A DNA stretch of 64,000 nt from Thainema sp966674685 (GTDB lineage Bacteria; Cyanobacteriota; Cyanobacteriia; Phormidesmidales; Phormidesmidaceae), in NCBI GenBank assembly GCA_966674685.1, contig CBKWJC010000015.1, positions 21,432-85,431 of the forward strand, given 5' to 3'. A model generated the notes under the pieces. It saw only the letters and a program-made list of their open reading frames with translations, was not told the DNA's origin and did no database searches. The position numbers and the translations under genes are program-made. Below, piece by piece: positions 1-10,082 of the stretch; position 1 is the first letter of the stretch; each line of letters opens with the position of its first letter.

Positions 1-1791
1 GAAATCGCGTGGATATTGGAAAAAACTAGGTGGAGAAAATTCAAATTCATCTGGTGTTCCAGGAGTCACCACCGGAACGATTCTAAAGCCTGTTGGTTCT
101 CCTGTTGTTGGATCGACAGCCGTTGGTACGATCTCAAATTCTGTTGTTGCGGGTGTTCCAGGAGTAAAGTCTGAAATACCAGGTCTTAAAGGATCGCCGC
201 CAGGTCCCAAAGACGGATCTCCAGATGGTATTTCACCATCAGGATTAAAGAAGCCATCGCCTAAGAAAGCTTCTCCTTCAATAAAAGGATTATCGATGGT
301 TGGTCGGCCAGTTAAGCTATTTCCGATTTCATTTGCAGTAGGTGGCCTGTAGTCTCCGTAACCAATCGTACCCGCTCCATTATCAACTGAAAAGAAGGTG
401 TCACCAATACCGAACGAGAAGCTTGTGCCAAAATCCTCTGTATTCGCTAAGTTGACGTCTATAATCTTCACGTTTACAGCGACTTGACGCTGTCTTAAAT
501 CAAGCTGAGTTAACAGATTAGTTGCAACCTCTATCTTGCGCGGACTACCAACCAGCGTTACTGCATTGAGTCGCTGGTCAACACTAACGGCTAATCCTTC
601 TAACAAGAGAGGGCTTTGACCCCGGCCTTCCGATTCAACTCCAACAGTAATAATCTCAGGCTGGCCTAGAACCTCAACGTTTCGAGCCGCAGCTCCTTCA
701 CCCAGGGTCTCAATTGTAACTTCCTGGAAAGATTGACGAGACTCAGCGCCTTGAGTGGCTAGAAAGTTAGCAGCTTCGTTAGCCGGAACTTGATTCAACC
801 GAAGAGTTCGTGTCGCTACATCACGTGCTGCATCTGGTAGCTGCGGGCCAACAAAGATTGTACGCCCAGTGCGATTTGCTTCCAGTCCAGTAATTCTAAG
901 TACATAGTTAAAGACATTCTGCACAGGCTCATCTTGAATGTCTAAGGTGATTGTTGGACCATCGTCGCCCTCACCGTCTCCGGCAGCTACGCTTGCATCA
1001 GTGAATGCGAGATTCAAATCGGCAGCGCGGGCCAGCAGGGATAGAACTTCCCGAGCTGGAGCTTCTCGCAGAACTAGCCTGGGAACTCGTACATCTGTTC
1101 CTAAATCAATCTCATCAAATGAGGTATCAAACGTAGAAACAGCGATGTCACCGACAGGTGGAGCAACAGCGCGAGGAAGGAATGGTGGTACGACTTGAGG
1201 CTGTGGTGCGGGTACAGGAACACCGTTAATGGTAACTTCAGGGTTGGGGACTAATACATCTGGATTTTGGGGTGGCACCTGTGCCGTTTGATCTCCTGTA
1301 TTGCCTGAAGGTTGAGATGGTGCAGTGGGTGCTGCTGCCTCTGGGGCGGGAGTAGTGGGCTGAGAAGCCGCAACTTCATCTGATGCTGCAAAACTGAAGA
1401 CGAGTTGCTCATCATCTCGTTGGCTGACTTCGCCTGTTGGGGCGTTCCCGGCACCCGTGACTACAACCCGAATGCTGTTGGCATCGAGAGGACGCACTAC
1501 GATTGAAGCGATCCCAGGAGCAGGATTTTGTTGCTGAAAGCCTGTTTCACCTCCGGGCAAATTGAGCTGTGTGTTGATCACATCAGCGGTTAGGCTGTTG
1601 CCTTGATTAATTGTGAAAACCTGCGGGCGATCGCGGACGTTGGTTTCCAAAACTAGCTCAGCACCCTCATCAGTTTGTTCAACTCGAATTTCAGTCACAA
1701 TTGTTGGGGCGGCTTGGGCTGGCTGGGCAGTTGATACGGTTATCAGGGCAGCTCCTGCCAAAATGCTCCCAAATCCAAGATGCTGTTTCAC
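1..1791 (-). CDS. pilQ: Type IV pilus secretin PilQ, N-terminal part (cut by window edge)
   Basis: Outer-membrane secretin through which type IV pili pass; needed for phototactic motility and DNA uptake in cyanobacteria. The frame is open from a GTG at 1791 to base 1, so 597 codons are visible and the C-terminal secretin pore is off the window. A GAGGAG Shine-Dalgarno lies 6 bases before the GTG. Visible in order: signal peptide ending AQAA near residue 27, an AMIN (peptidoglycan-binding) domain at about 28-120, a Pro/Ala-rich linker to about 205, then STN/N0 and N1-like secretin domains containing the repeated VxVxVKIIDV-type strand. It is the last gene of a leftward pilM-N-O-Q series. Family assignment is secure from context and domain order; the end is missing only because of the window. 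Confidence 0.9.
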   Translation of the reverse strand, partial: MKQHLGFGSILAGAALITVSTAQPAQAAPTIVTEIRVEQTDEGAELVLETNVRDRPQVFTINQGNSLTADVINTQLNLPGGETGFQQQNPAPGIASIVVRPLDANSIRVVVTGAGNAPTGEVSQRDDEQLVFSFAASDEVAASQPTTPAPEAAAPTAPSQPSGNTGDQTAQVPPQNPDVLVPNPEVTINGVPVPAPQPQVVPPFLPRAVAPPVGDIAVSTFDTSFDEIDLGTDVRVPRLVLREAPAREVLSLLARAADLNLAFTDASVAAGDGEGDDGPTITLDIQDEPVQNVFNYVLRITGLEANRTGRTIFVGPQLPDAARDVATRTLRLNQVPANEAANFLATQGAESRQSFQEVTIETLGEGAAARNVEVLGQPEIITVGVESEGRGQSPLLLEGLAVSVDQRLNAVTLVGSPRKIEVATNLLTQLDLRQRQVAVNVKIIDVNLANTEDFGTSFSFGIGDTFFSVDNGAGTIGYGDYRPPTANEIGNSLTGRPTIDNPFIEGEAFLGDGFFNPDGEIPSGDPSLGPGGDPLRPGISDFTPGTPATTEFEIVPTAVDPTTGEPTGFRIVPVVTPGTPDEFEFSPPSFFQYPRDF

Positions 1792-1886
1792 GGTTCACTC
1801 CTCTCACAATCTAGCTAGCTCGTTATAAATAGTTGATGATGCTCAAATGATGCTGAATTAACCCTGTGGCAATCGTTATGGCTCCA

Positions 1887-2720
1887 TCATGATTCGGCCT
1901 CTTCTCCCGTTGCGCCTTCCTCTCCTTCGGCTGGTGCTGTCTCAACTTCTGGTAGCTCATCTGGTGCGCTGGTTGGAATTAGAGCATCTAGTACCATTTG
2001 GGCATCTAAGATTTTGATGCCAACAACGTCAGAAAATTCTTCGTTGATATCAGATTCTTCAAGCGTAAAGTCTTGAATAATCAGCAGTGGCTCTAAACGC
2101 TCGATATTCCGAATAATTGACTGAATTTGAGCAAAATCGCCTTGAATGCCCACCGCAATCTTTTGGCTTCTGAGCTTGCCGACAATTTGCTCAGTGTAGT
2201 AAGGGTTATCTTCTAGATCCTCAGTTGTGATTACACCGGATTCATCTGGAAGCGGCTCAACTCGCGCTAAGCGTGCTCCAACTAGCTCGGGCGAAACACC
2301 AGCATCAATGAGTTGACGTCTCAAATCTTCGATTCCAACGTTGGTCGGTACGATTTGTCGGTTGATATCAATGATGAGAGTGTCCAGTTGTTCTTCAGAA
2401 GAGAAGAGGCCGTATACACTGCGCCGTTCTGCGAGTGCAGCTTCGAGTTCGGCTTCAACTTCTTCGACTTCTTGAAGCGCTTCTGCCTGATTGGCTAGGT
2501 CTTCTTGTTTAGAGCGGACTTCGGCGGCGAGTTCGCTTCGGCGCTGTAATGCGGGCTGTAAAACGTTGAGAAACAGATACAGGGCTCCGCCCAAGCCTAC
2601 AATGGCTAAGATAATGCCAATCACCATTGGTGTTAGCGTAATCCCAAAGGCTGTTGGGTACTCCGGAGCGGCTTCCTGTACCCCGCTTTCTTCAGGAATG
2701 AAATCTCCAGAAACAGTCAT
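1887..2720 (-). CDS. pilO: Type IV pilus inner-membrane alignment protein PilO
   Basis: PilO forms, with PilN, the periplasmic inner-membrane scaffold that links the PilM ring to the PilQ secretin. The 277-residue protein has a short cytoplasmic N-terminus, one membrane segment at about 30-52, a coiled coil at about 55-100 rich in Glu, and a periplasmic ferredoxin-like domain. The C-terminus is a Glu/Ala/Pro-rich tail not needed for the fold. Its start codon overlaps the pilN stop by four bases (ATGA), so the two are translationally coupled. pilQ follows after 95 bp. PilO is poorly conserved in sequence, so the call rests on topology plus position between pilN and pilQ. Confidence 0.88.
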   Translation of the reverse strand: MTVSGDFIPEESGVQEAAPEYPTAFGITLTPMVIGIILAIVGLGGALYLFLNVLQPALQRRSELAAEVRSKQEDLANQAEALQEVEEVEAELEAALAERRSVYGLFSSEEQLDTLIIDINRQIVPTNVGIEDLRRQLIDAGVSPELVGARLARVEPLPDESGVITTEDLEDNPYYTEQIVGKLRSQKIAVGIQGDFAQIQSIIRNIERLEPLLIIQDFTLEESDINEEFSDVVGIKILDAQMVLDALIPTSAPDELPEVETAPAEGEEGATGEEAES

Positions 2721-3499
2721 GGTTCGATGGCTCCTATATCTTGTAAAGCTCGTATCCGTGCAATGAGGCCAATGGTGCCACTTCGCTCGAATGCATCAAT
2801 CAGTTCAGAGGCGGGGACTTCTGTTAGATTGGCCTGAATGGTGTAATCCACTAGCTGGACTGCTTGGGTGGTTGTAGGATCGCCAGGACATCGTCCGACA
2901 ACTTGTCGATCATCGTCATCACCTAGTTCAGCGCTAGTCAGTTTTGTTTCACCTCTAATAAAGTAGGGCGAGCGTTGCAAAGTAAGGATGAAGTCGTTGA
3001 TGTCATCAAAGGAGCAGGCAACTCCGGTAATCTCAACACCACCGGAGGAGGGTGGAATGCCATCTTCGGTGTTGGGTGCTTCCCGAGGAGTGCCGGGGGT
3101 TTGGATGATTTCGCTAATCTGAACTCGATTGGGAATTCGTTCTCGGACATCCTGGAGCATGGCAGACCAGGGTCGAACTTGATTGAAAATTGTTGTGAGG
3201 GCTTGAGTTTCTTCTTGGATTGCGGTGGTTTGTAGGCGCACCTCGTCTAACCGATCTTGGCGGGCCTGCAGTTCGCGGAGCTGGTTGTCCAAGTTCTGAT
3301 TTTCTTGGGTTAGTCTAGCAATCTGCTGGTTGGTGAATAGCCATGCTCCACCGACGGCGGCCAGTAGTGCGATCGCAACTGCGGCACCGATAAAAATTGG
3401 AGTGCGATCGCCTGCCGGAGTCGCCGCCCTAGCAGTCCCCCCGGCGGGAAGCGGTCGTTCTTCCCGATCATTCAGAAAGTTAATGTCTAAGTTATACAT
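2717..3499 (-). CDS. pilN: Type IV pilus assembly protein PilN
   Basis: Bitopic inner-membrane protein of the pilus alignment complex. The first residues, YNLDINFLNDR, match the conserved INFL-type cytoplasmic peptide that docks into the PilM groove. A basic, Gly/Ala-rich stretch follows, then a membrane segment at about 34-55, a coiled coil at about 57-100 and a periplasmic alpha/beta domain. At 260 residues it is somewhat longer than proteobacterial PilN (about 180-200), as is usual in cyanobacteria. It starts 12 bp after pilM and overlaps pilO by four bases. Confidence 0.9.
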   Translation of the reverse strand: MYNLDINFLNDREERPLPAGGTARAATPAGDRTPIFIGAAVAIALLAAVGGAWLFTNQQIARLTQENQNLDNQLRELQARQDRLDEVRLQTTAIQEETQALTTIFNQVRPWSAMLQDVRERIPNRVQISEIIQTPGTPREAPNTEDGIPPSSGGVEITGVACSFDDINDFILTLQRSPYFIRGETKLTSAELGDDDDRQVVGRCPGDPTTTQAVQLVDYTIQANLTEVPASELIDAFERSGTIGLIARIRALQDIGAIEP

Positions 3500-3511
3500 A
3501 GTTACGCCTCA

Positions 3512-4612
3512 TTACGCCTCCCGTATGCCAAGCCCCAGCACCGTGGCCAACCCAGGTCGCTGCGCCTCTGTGATCTCTTCATCTGTTTCCAGTGAGAGTG
3601 TCTCAATCGGATCAATGCGAGTTGTGGGTAAGCTGAGTCGCTGAGCAAAGAACTCATCGAGCTGACCGATGGAACTTCCAGGCCCCGCCAGCAGTAGCTG
3701 AGCCACCTCTAGGTTGTCACCCTGATTAAGATAAAAATCGATTGAGCGGCGCAGTTCGTCTGATAGCTCACCCAAAACTCTCAGCATGGCAGCAGTGCCA
3801 GGATTGGTACCACCCAATTGAGGTGTTCCCACACTGTCCATGGGCGTAGCCGGGATCGTCATCCCTTGCAGCATGTCGGTATTGCGCGACGGCGGCAAGT
3901 TCATGGCCCGATTGAGCTGGCTCTGTACCTGATAGGTGCCGATGGGCACAGTCCGCGAAAACTGCGGCACCCCATCAACCGCAATAGAGATTTCGGTACT
4001 TTCAAACTGGATATCAACAATGGCAGCCGCTTCTTGAGGCGTAAAGTTGCGAAGCTGCTCCCGGATGGTGCGAATCAAGGCAAAGTTGCTAGTTTCCAGC
4101 ACATCCAGAGCAATTCCAGCCTGTTGAAACGTATCGAGGTACGTATCCGTAACTTCTTTACGCACCGCAACCAGCAGTACCTGGACTTTTTCGATCCCGT
4201 CCTCGTCTTCAAAAAATCCCAGCTTTTGATAGTCAACATCTGCCTCCTCGCGTGGAAACGGCAGATAGAGACTGGCTTCCTGGTTCAAAACCATTTCCCG
4301 CAGTTCCCGATCGTCCAGTTCTGCTGGTACGGGAATAATGCGGGTGATGGCTCGTCCGGGAATGGCCGTTGCTGCATTTTTGACTTTGAGCTTGCTTTCA
4401 GCAAGAGCTTCTCGCAAGATTTCGGCCATTGCGATCGTGTCGGTAATCTGGCCTTCCTGGAAGATGCCTTCGGGAACCTCTTGCGTATAGAAGTTCAACA
4501 GCTTGTACTTCGCTCCCTGCCGACGCACACGAGCGATATTAATGCGATCAGGAGTGAGTTCGATGCCGACTCCCTTGGATTTTTTTGAGAACAGAGATTT
4601 TAGGCTATTCAC
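3512..4612 (-). CDS. pilM: Type IV pilus assembly ATPase-fold protein PilM
   Basis: Actin/FtsA-fold cytoplasmic protein that binds ATP and the N-terminal peptide of PilN, connecting the cytoplasmic motor side to the alignment complex. The 366-residue length is typical. The N-terminal strand VGIELTPDRINIARV and the segment AIPGRAITRIIPVPAELDDREL followed by an acidic QEASLYLPFP loop are characteristic of PilM, as is the later AAAIVDIQFESTEISIAVDG phosphate-binding region. It is the first gene of the leftward pilMNOQ unit, and a long spacer of more than 1.1 kb lies upstream, which must carry the promoter. Confidence 0.92.
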   Translation of the reverse strand: MNSLKSLFSKKSKGVGIELTPDRINIARVRRQGAKYKLLNFYTQEVPEGIFQEGQITDTIAMAEILREALAESKLKVKNAATAIPGRAITRIIPVPAELDDRELREMVLNQEASLYLPFPREEADVDYQKLGFFEDEDGIEKVQVLLVAVRKEVTDTYLDTFQQAGIALDVLETSNFALIRTIREQLRNFTPQEAAAIVDIQFESTEISIAVDGVPQFSRTVPIGTYQVQSQLNRAMNLPPSRNTDMLQGMTIPATPMDSVGTPQLGGTNPGTAAMLRVLGELSDELRRSIDFYLNQGDNLEVAQLLLAGPGSSIGQLDEFFAQRLSLPTTRIDPIETLSLETDEEITEAQRPGLATVLGLGIREA

Positions 4613-5774
4613 GGCGTTGTCTGCTTATGGAATAACGCGAGGCTAGTAATCAAAATACAAAGCTTGCAAATCGAAGGAGATGCATAAAAGCTAAGCGAAG
4701 TCATCGAAACCACAGGTTATTAAAACCGAAAAAGTTGGGTTTTGCCTACCAGTGCTGATGATGGTACCCAATGTTAGGTCAGAATGTTTAACCCGAAACA
4801 AAGGATACAAACCTTAAAGAAAGTCGAAACTCAGTCTAGAATTGCGCTACAAACTGTCTGCTAATCGGCAGTAATTTGCCCTTAGCAGCGGTTACCTGAC
4901 TTCCAGATTGGCAGCAGGCTGTTGTTGAGTTGTCGTATCGATTGCAAAGACGAAGTTGCTTCGCAGGTTCCAATAATAGATTAATTAATCTGTATGGAAT
5001 GGATTTAATTCAGTGGAAATTGCAACGAGATGAATGGCAGAAGTAACCCACAGCCCTGACGATACAGGTCGCAGTACGCCATGATCGTGAAGCTATTTTC
5101 TTTTATTCAATCTGTTGCTTATCCATGTCTTTACGGCACACACAATGTTTTGATGTTGCAACTGCTGTCTGTCTGCTCCAAGGTGCGATTGGGTGCATCA
5201 CTCTCTCTATATCTAGGCGATAGGAAAGCGGTGTGCGATCGCAACAAACAAATCAGTCAGTCTAAACTTAACTACACAAACGAATCTCAAGCATCCATCC
5301 TTAACCCAAAAGCCCGAATTAAGGTCGGCCAACCCAATTCATGCTGCTTTTTAAGGTCATTCATCTATATGTTAGCTAAGTTAATCAACACTACATGCTG
5401 CGATATTACACATAAATTGCAGAAATGGGCACTAAATTTGGAAAAAAGTTTGAGATTTGAGGGTGTAATTGGGCAGATATGGTGTGAGGGGGGAGGGACA
5501 GGGGTGCCAAAAGGCTGGAGAAACTGCAAAGGGAGTCGAAGGAGTCGAGGGGGGATAGGCTTTAAAGGGCTGTGGGTGAAGAGACTTGAAGGGAGTCGAA
5601 GAAAGATAGGTTGTAGAGAGTTGTTTGAGGAGTTAAGACAAGTGAACAGCTCTTGCTTACTCCTCTCGCTTCACTCCTGATTCCTCACGCCCTACATACA
5701 TCTTGCTTGACCCGAGGAATCGCGTCACAATAAAAAGTAATATTTGATCACGAATTACAACGCTTGCTGTTTTT
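4613..5774. other. Long gene-free spacer between pilM and the UbiH-like gene
   Basis: About 1.16 kb without a convincing gene. The left half (to about 5060) is ordinary AT-rich sequence and should hold the leftward pilM promoter; no riboswitch or RNA could be recognised. The right end, about 5460-5600, is a G-rich low-complexity tract with AAGGGAGTCGA-type units and AAAGGGCTGT, related to the tracts near 7100, 39950 and 42290. An open frame at 5081-5680 crosses this tract but has no coding character. Confidence 0.6.
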
Positions 5775-7088
5775 ATGACCCTGGACTGGCCGCCAGCGAC
5801 GCCAAAATCTTCTGACCCATCCTCCCTTGCGCTTTCACATCTTCAGCAAGGGCAATCCTTGTCTATCGATTATGACTTGACGATTGTCGGCGGCAGTGTA
5901 GTGGGGTTGACGCTGGCCTGTATGCTGCGTCATTCAGGGTTGAGGGTGGCGGTTATAGAGCTACAGCCGCCGGAGGTTGGAGCCAGCCGACGGCAAGCTT
6001 ATGCGCTGTCTCTAGTATCTGCGCGAATTTTTGCAGGCATGGGCATTTGGGCAGATATTAAGCCGCATATCACGCGTTTCGATGGCGTGCGGCTTTCTGA
6101 TGCCGATCATCCTCAAGTGGTGGAGTTTACGGCGCAAGATCTGAACACAGAAGCTATTTACTACGCGGCTGAGCATTCGGTTTTGATGACGGCGCTACAG
6201 CAGCATATTCAACGGGCCGACAGGGTGGACTATCTCTGTCCTGCTCGCCTGCACCAAGTGGAGTATGGCGAGCAGGCGGTTACACTTCAGATTGAGCAGG
6301 CTGGCAAAGTGCGGTTTGTTCAAACTCGTTTGCTGGTGGCGGCTGACGGAGCGCGATCGCGGATTCGGCAGCAGGCTGGCATTAATACAGACGGCTGGAA
6401 ATATTGGCAATCCTGCATTACCGTCCTCCTACAGCCAGAACAGTCTCATCAAAATACGGCTTACGAACGCTTCTGGCCCAGCGGCCCGTTTGCCATTTTG
6501 CCGCTGCCCAACAACCGCTGCCAAATTGTGTGGACAGCGCCCCACGCCGAAGCCGAAGCGATGATGGCGCTGAAACCGGAGCAGTTTATGTCGGAACTGA
6601 TGCAGCGCTATGGCAACCAAATGGGGCGTTTAACGCCGCTGAGTGATCCGCTGCTGTTTCGTGTTCAGCTAATGCAGAGTCAGCAGTATGCCAAGCCGAG
6701 ACTAGCGCTAGTTGGGGATGCGGCCCACTGCTGCCATCCGGTTGGCGGTCAAGGGTTAAACATGGGAATTCGTGATGCGGCGGCGCTGGCTCAGGTGCTA
6801 CAGCAGGCGCAGCGACGGGGTGAAGACCTCGGCAGTTGGCGAGTCCTGAAGCGCTATCAGCGTTGGCGCAAGCTGGAAAACTATCTCATCCTGGGCTTTA
6901 CTGATTTTCTCGATCGCTGTTTTTCGAACCGTTGGTTGCCGCTGGTTTGGCTGCGTCGTCAGGGTATTTGGGTCTTGAAAACGAGTCCATTTGTGCGTCG
7001 TCTTGCTCTGCGAGTCATGGTAGGACTCTTTGGTCGCCTGCCTGAACTTGCACAGCAGCAGGTTGGTGAAGGCTCAAGTGAGGCGTGA
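5775..7088 (+). CDS. UbiH/COQ6-family FAD-dependent hydroxylase
   Basis: Flavoprotein monooxygenase of the 2-octaprenylphenol hydroxylase family. Visible are the Rossmann dinucleotide motif TIVGGSVVGL at 36-45, the DG motif (VAADGARSRIR, near 190) and the second FAD motif GDAAHCCHPVGGQGLNMG near 316. Cyanobacteria make plastoquinone rather than ubiquinone, and the homologue I recall is Synechocystis slr1300, proposed for quinone-ring hydroxylation; the substrate here is inferred, not shown. The first 30 residues are low complexity, so translation may begin downstream of the annotated ATG. It stands alone between two repeat-rich spacers. Confidence 0.82.
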   Translation: MTLDWPPATPKSSDPSSLALSHLQQGQSLSIDYDLTIVGGSVVGLTLACMLRHSGLRVAVIELQPPEVGASRRQAYALSLVSARIFAGMGIWADIKPHITRFDGVRLSDADHPQVVEFTAQDLNTEAIYYAAEHSVLMTALQQHIQRADRVDYLCPARLHQVEYGEQAVTLQIEQAGKVRFVQTRLLVAADGARSRIRQQAGINTDGWKYWQSCITVLLQPEQSHQNTAYERFWPSGPFAILPLPNNRCQIVWTAPHAEAEAMMALKPEQFMSELMQRYGNQMGRLTPLSDPLLFRVQLMQSQQYAKPRLALVGDAAHCCHPVGGQGLNMGIRDAAALAQVLQQAQRRGEDLGSWRVLKRYQRWRKLENYLILGFTDFLDRCFSNRWLPLVWLRRQGIWVLKTSPFVRRLALRVMVGLFGRLPELAQQQVGEGSSEA

Positions 7089-7364
7089 GAACAAAGGGCG
7101 GCAGGGGGAAATGATAAGGGCTGTAGAGTTTGTAGAAGGCTATAAAGGTAAAGGGCCGTAAAGGGAGCCGAGGGAAGTCGAGGGGGATGGGATAATGGGG
7201 TAATGGAGTAATAGGGTGATGGAGTTAGATTGGCTTTATCACATCAGCACGCGATTACTCGTCCACCCATCTACTCAGTTACCCCTTCACTCAGCACTCA
7301 GCACTTAAAAAGTAAGGTGAGAGGCGGGAGGAGTAAGGCAAATGACAACTCAGTACTCCATCCT
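7089..7364. repeat. Low-complexity G-rich spacer with dispersed repeat units
   Basis: Between convergent genes. It contains AGGGCTGTAGAG (7117-7128), AAAGGGAGCCGAGGG-type tracts, a GGGTAATGGAGTAATAGGGTGATGG run, and ACTCAGCACTCAGCACTT (7289-7306), which recurs exactly at 42436-42453. No protein or clear terminator is seen. Confidence 0.6.
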
Positions 7365-9605
7365 TTAATCTTCAACCTGGAATTCAACTTGTCTAGGAAA
7401 ACTAATGATGAAGGTGGTCAATTGATGCTGGCTGTTGACCTGGATCGAGCCGCCGAGCCGTTCAACCAAACCCTTGATTAAAGCTAGTCCTAGACCTGTT
7501 CCACCATGTTTCCACGGGTCGTTTTTGGGAATTCGGTAAAACTTCTCAAAAATGCGATCGCGCTCTACGGCTGGAATTTCAGTACCAGAGTTACTGACCG
7601 CAACGACAACTGTTTGGGCTTGACTCGTCACCTGAATGCTGATCCTTTCTCCTGCCGGAGTGTACTTACAGGCATTGTTGAGCAGCTCGCTTAAAATACG
7701 CTCAAAATAAGTTGGTTCGGTCGTCAAAAGGGGTAAATCATCAGCCAGTTGCAGCACAAGCTGTTGATCATGCTGCCGTATCCGCTCGATGAACGGCTCC
7801 ACAATGCGTGGGATGAGATCGTGTAAGTCAATCAGATCCCAGTTGATTGGCTCCGATACGCTGCTAAGGCGAGTGATATCTAGCAAATCGTTAATCAAAC
7901 TAATTTCGCGATCGCACTCATTGCGGAGAATCTGAAAGTACTGAGCCGCAGCCCCCGTCTGTTGCAGGTATCCATCTCGACGCAGAGCAATTTCCAACAT
8001 CTGAGTCGCCATTTTAATATTGGACATTGGCGTACGCAGCTCATGGGAAACCGTACTCAAAAAATCATCCTTGAGCTGATTAATTCTCTCTAGCTCCTGT
8101 ACTTCCGTTTGGGCAGCTTGATAGAGCCTAGCCTGACGCAATGCGATCGCGCATTGATTCGCCACCTGCTGCACCAGTCGAATATCCTGCTCACTAAAAG
8201 CATGGTGACCGTCATGTAGCAGCCACAGATCCCCTAATACGCGATGCTCATCCTGGATTGGACAGCACAGCATCGCCAATCGTCCTTGACCCGGACGCGT
8301 CGCCAGTGAACAAAACTGAAGATGTTCACCCCGCAACAGCGGCTCGTACAGTTCTGGAAAAGCATCGATCTGCGACACCCGTCCGCGAGACGCTGGCATG
8401 GTCGTCGTGTATTCGTAATAAATCGTTGAGGTGCCCTGCTCTAAATCAAACAGTGCTGCATTGCAGCAATCAATCCGCAATCCTTTGGCCAATTCTTCAA
8501 CAGCAGTTTGTAGAATTTGGCCCTCATCTAAACTATCGCGCACCTTATCCGTGATGCGCTTCAGAGTAGCCTCAAATTCGAACGCCAGCTCTAACTCGGC
8601 AGTTCTGACCTTAACTTGCCGCTCCAGTTGGGCACTAAATCGTTGAATCTGACCATATAGCTCCGATTGCTGAATCGCAATCATAAGCTGATCAGCCAGT
8701 TGCTTGAGTAAATCCCGCTCCCAAGTTCGCCATTGATGAGCACCCTGACAGTTCTGTGCCGCTAAAAGTCCCCAGAGAGACTCACCCTGGACAATCGGCA
8801 CAACCAAGTTGGCTCGAATCTCTAAATCATTCAGCAGTGCCGCATAGCCCGCATCCAAATTCTGGGACTGGGTGTCATCAACAACCCAGTTGCCCCAGTG
8901 TGTTTGTTTCAAATAGGTACTACTAAACCGACGACCTAAAATAGAATATTCAATCGTCCGAACCGATTCAGCAATAACCCTACAGCCTTCATGGCTCTCA
9001 GACGTTTGACAAATCAGTGTTCGATCTACGTTGAGCAACTGGCGAATTTCCGTTACGGCTGTTTCTAACGTCTCATTCAAATTGAGCGACTGATGAATTC
9101 GTTGAGAGATAGCCGCCAGTAAGCGATCGCGCTCAGCCTGTTGCCGTAAGGTTTCTTCAATACAAATTCGATTCTTGATTTCGGCCTGAAGTTTAGTATT
9201 TTGAGCCTCAAGCTGCTGCTGCAAACGATGTAGCCGCAGTTGATTATCAATACGAGCAAGCATCTCCATCGGAGGAATGGGTTTCGCAATATAATCTGCT
9301 GCTCCCACTTCAAATCCTTGCGCTTTCTCCGATTCGCTGGCCAGAGCGCTAATAAAAATTACAGGCAAATCCCGAGTTCGAGGATCTGCTTTTAGGCGTT
9401 TGCAGACTTCATACCCATCTAAAACGGGCATCAAAATATCTAACAGAACAATATCAGGATGCTCTTGCTGAACAGTTTGCAGAGCTGCCAAACCACTGTT
9501 TGCTGTTACAACAGCATAGTTCTCCAACTTCAGCAATTCATATAAGAACTCAAGATTGCTGAGATTGTCATCAACGATTAGTATTTTGCCTTTATGTGCC
9601 TGCAC
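7365..9605 (-). CDS. Hybrid sensor histidine kinase: receiver-GAF-GAF-HisKA-HATPase
   Basis: A 746-residue soluble signalling kinase with an N-terminal response-regulator receiver. The receiver has the acidic pair D12-D13, phospho-acceptor D56 and Lys108. It is followed by a coiled coil (about 120-160), two GAF domains (about 160-320 and 345-495), a HisKA dimerisation domain with the phosphorylatable His521 in an SHELRTP motif, and a HATPase domain with N box (NNACKYTP) and G boxes (GTGLGLAL). No membrane segment is visible, so sensing is probably cytoplasmic through the GAF domains. Receiver-first hybrids usually take phosphate or a partner signal at the N-terminus. There is no adjacent response-regulator gene, so partners are unknown. 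Confidence 0.92.
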   Translation of the reverse strand: MQAHKGKILIVDDNLSNLEFLYELLKLENYAVVTANSGLAALQTVQQEHPDIVLLDILMPVLDGYEVCKRLKADPRTRDLPVIFISALASESEKAQGFEVGAADYIAKPIPPMEMLARIDNQLRLHRLQQQLEAQNTKLQAEIKNRICIEETLRQQAERDRLLAAISQRIHQSLNLNETLETAVTEIRQLLNVDRTLICQTSESHEGCRVIAESVRTIEYSILGRRFSSTYLKQTHWGNWVVDDTQSQNLDAGYAALLNDLEIRANLVVPIVQGESLWGLLAAQNCQGAHQWRTWERDLLKQLADQLMIAIQQSELYGQIQRFSAQLERQVKVRTAELELAFEFEATLKRITDKVRDSLDEGQILQTAVEELAKGLRIDCCNAALFDLEQGTSTIYYEYTTTMPASRGRVSQIDAFPELYEPLLRGEHLQFCSLATRPGQGRLAMLCCPIQDEHRVLGDLWLLHDGHHAFSEQDIRLVQQVANQCAIALRQARLYQAAQTEVQELERINQLKDDFLSTVSHELRTPMSNIKMATQMLEIALRRDGYLQQTGAAAQYFQILRNECDREISLINDLLDITRLSSVSEPINWDLIDLHDLIPRIVEPFIERIRQHDQQLVLQLADDLPLLTTEPTYFERILSELLNNACKYTPAGERISIQVTSQAQTVVVAVSNSGTEIPAVERDRIFEKFYRIPKNDPWKHGGTGLGLALIKGLVERLGGSIQVNSQHQLTTFIISFPRQVEFQVED

Positions 9606-9963
9606 AAAGTTTAACCTGTATTACCAAACGTCCCTGCTAGTGTAGATATGCCCAAAATCGGCATCAAAATTTCTACCTGAAATTCCCGTTCTAAAAGGTA
9701 TAAGGATGTAAACACGTCACAACTTATTCAGTACAAAAGAATGCTCAGCACATGTTAAGTAGGTGGGCGTAAATAAACGCATATAAAAACTGGGGAAACT
9801 CACCGGAGGAGTGTTCCCCCAGTTTTTAGGTAATGCATTTATTCACATGTAGCCACCTAGGCAGCCACCTAAAAACTCATTAATATATTTTCCGTTTAAA
9901 GACGCTAATTTCAATCACCCAAAAGGTGACATTAGCTTCCTAGAAGGTAAACTCCCGTTAAAC
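9606..9963. other. Spacer upstream of the hybrid kinase
   Basis: About 360 bases with no protein gene. It must contain the leftward kinase promoter. Apart from the hairpin at 9785-9827 there are two GCCACCTA repeats (near 9851 and 9869). A small RNA cannot be excluded, but the cyanobacterial Yfr1 signature ACTCCTCACAC is not present. Confidence 0.45.
9785..9827. terminator. Hairpin flanked by A and T runs
   Basis: Eleven paired bases AAAAACTGGGG (9785-9795) and CCCCAGTTTTT (9817-9827), extended by three pairs after one mismatch. The T/A runs make it a possible bidirectional terminator. No obvious transcript ends here apart from read-through of fba, so a short non-coding RNA is an alternative. 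Confidence 0.45.
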
Positions 9964-9998
9964 AAAAAAGCTGATCCGCTTAGCGGATCAGCTTTTTT
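9964..9998 (-). terminator. Intrinsic terminator of the aldolase gene
   Basis: Perfect 17-bp inverted repeat AAAAAAGCTGATCCGCT / AGCGGATCAGCTTTTTT around a single base. It lies 85 bp after the fba stop and gives a U-run on the minus strand. Confidence 0.85.
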
Positions 9999-10082
9999 GC
10001 CTCTAGCTGTTCAAAGAAAAGTTACTGCGAATGGATTGACCATATCCACATCGTAGTCTTTTCGTGGTTGATCCAAGCGCGG

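Noticed and set aside
3818..4588. 256-codon plus-strand open frame opposite pilM
   Set aside because: Antisense shadow of pilM, which has clear family motifs.
5081..5680. 200-codon open frame in the pilM upstream spacer
   Set aside because: Cys-rich, irregular composition, and its second half is encoded by a G-rich low-complexity repeat; no Shine-Dalgarno and no familiar motif.
9785..9827. Yfr1-like small RNA
   Set aside because: The hairpin is present but the conserved ACTCCTCACAC core is not.
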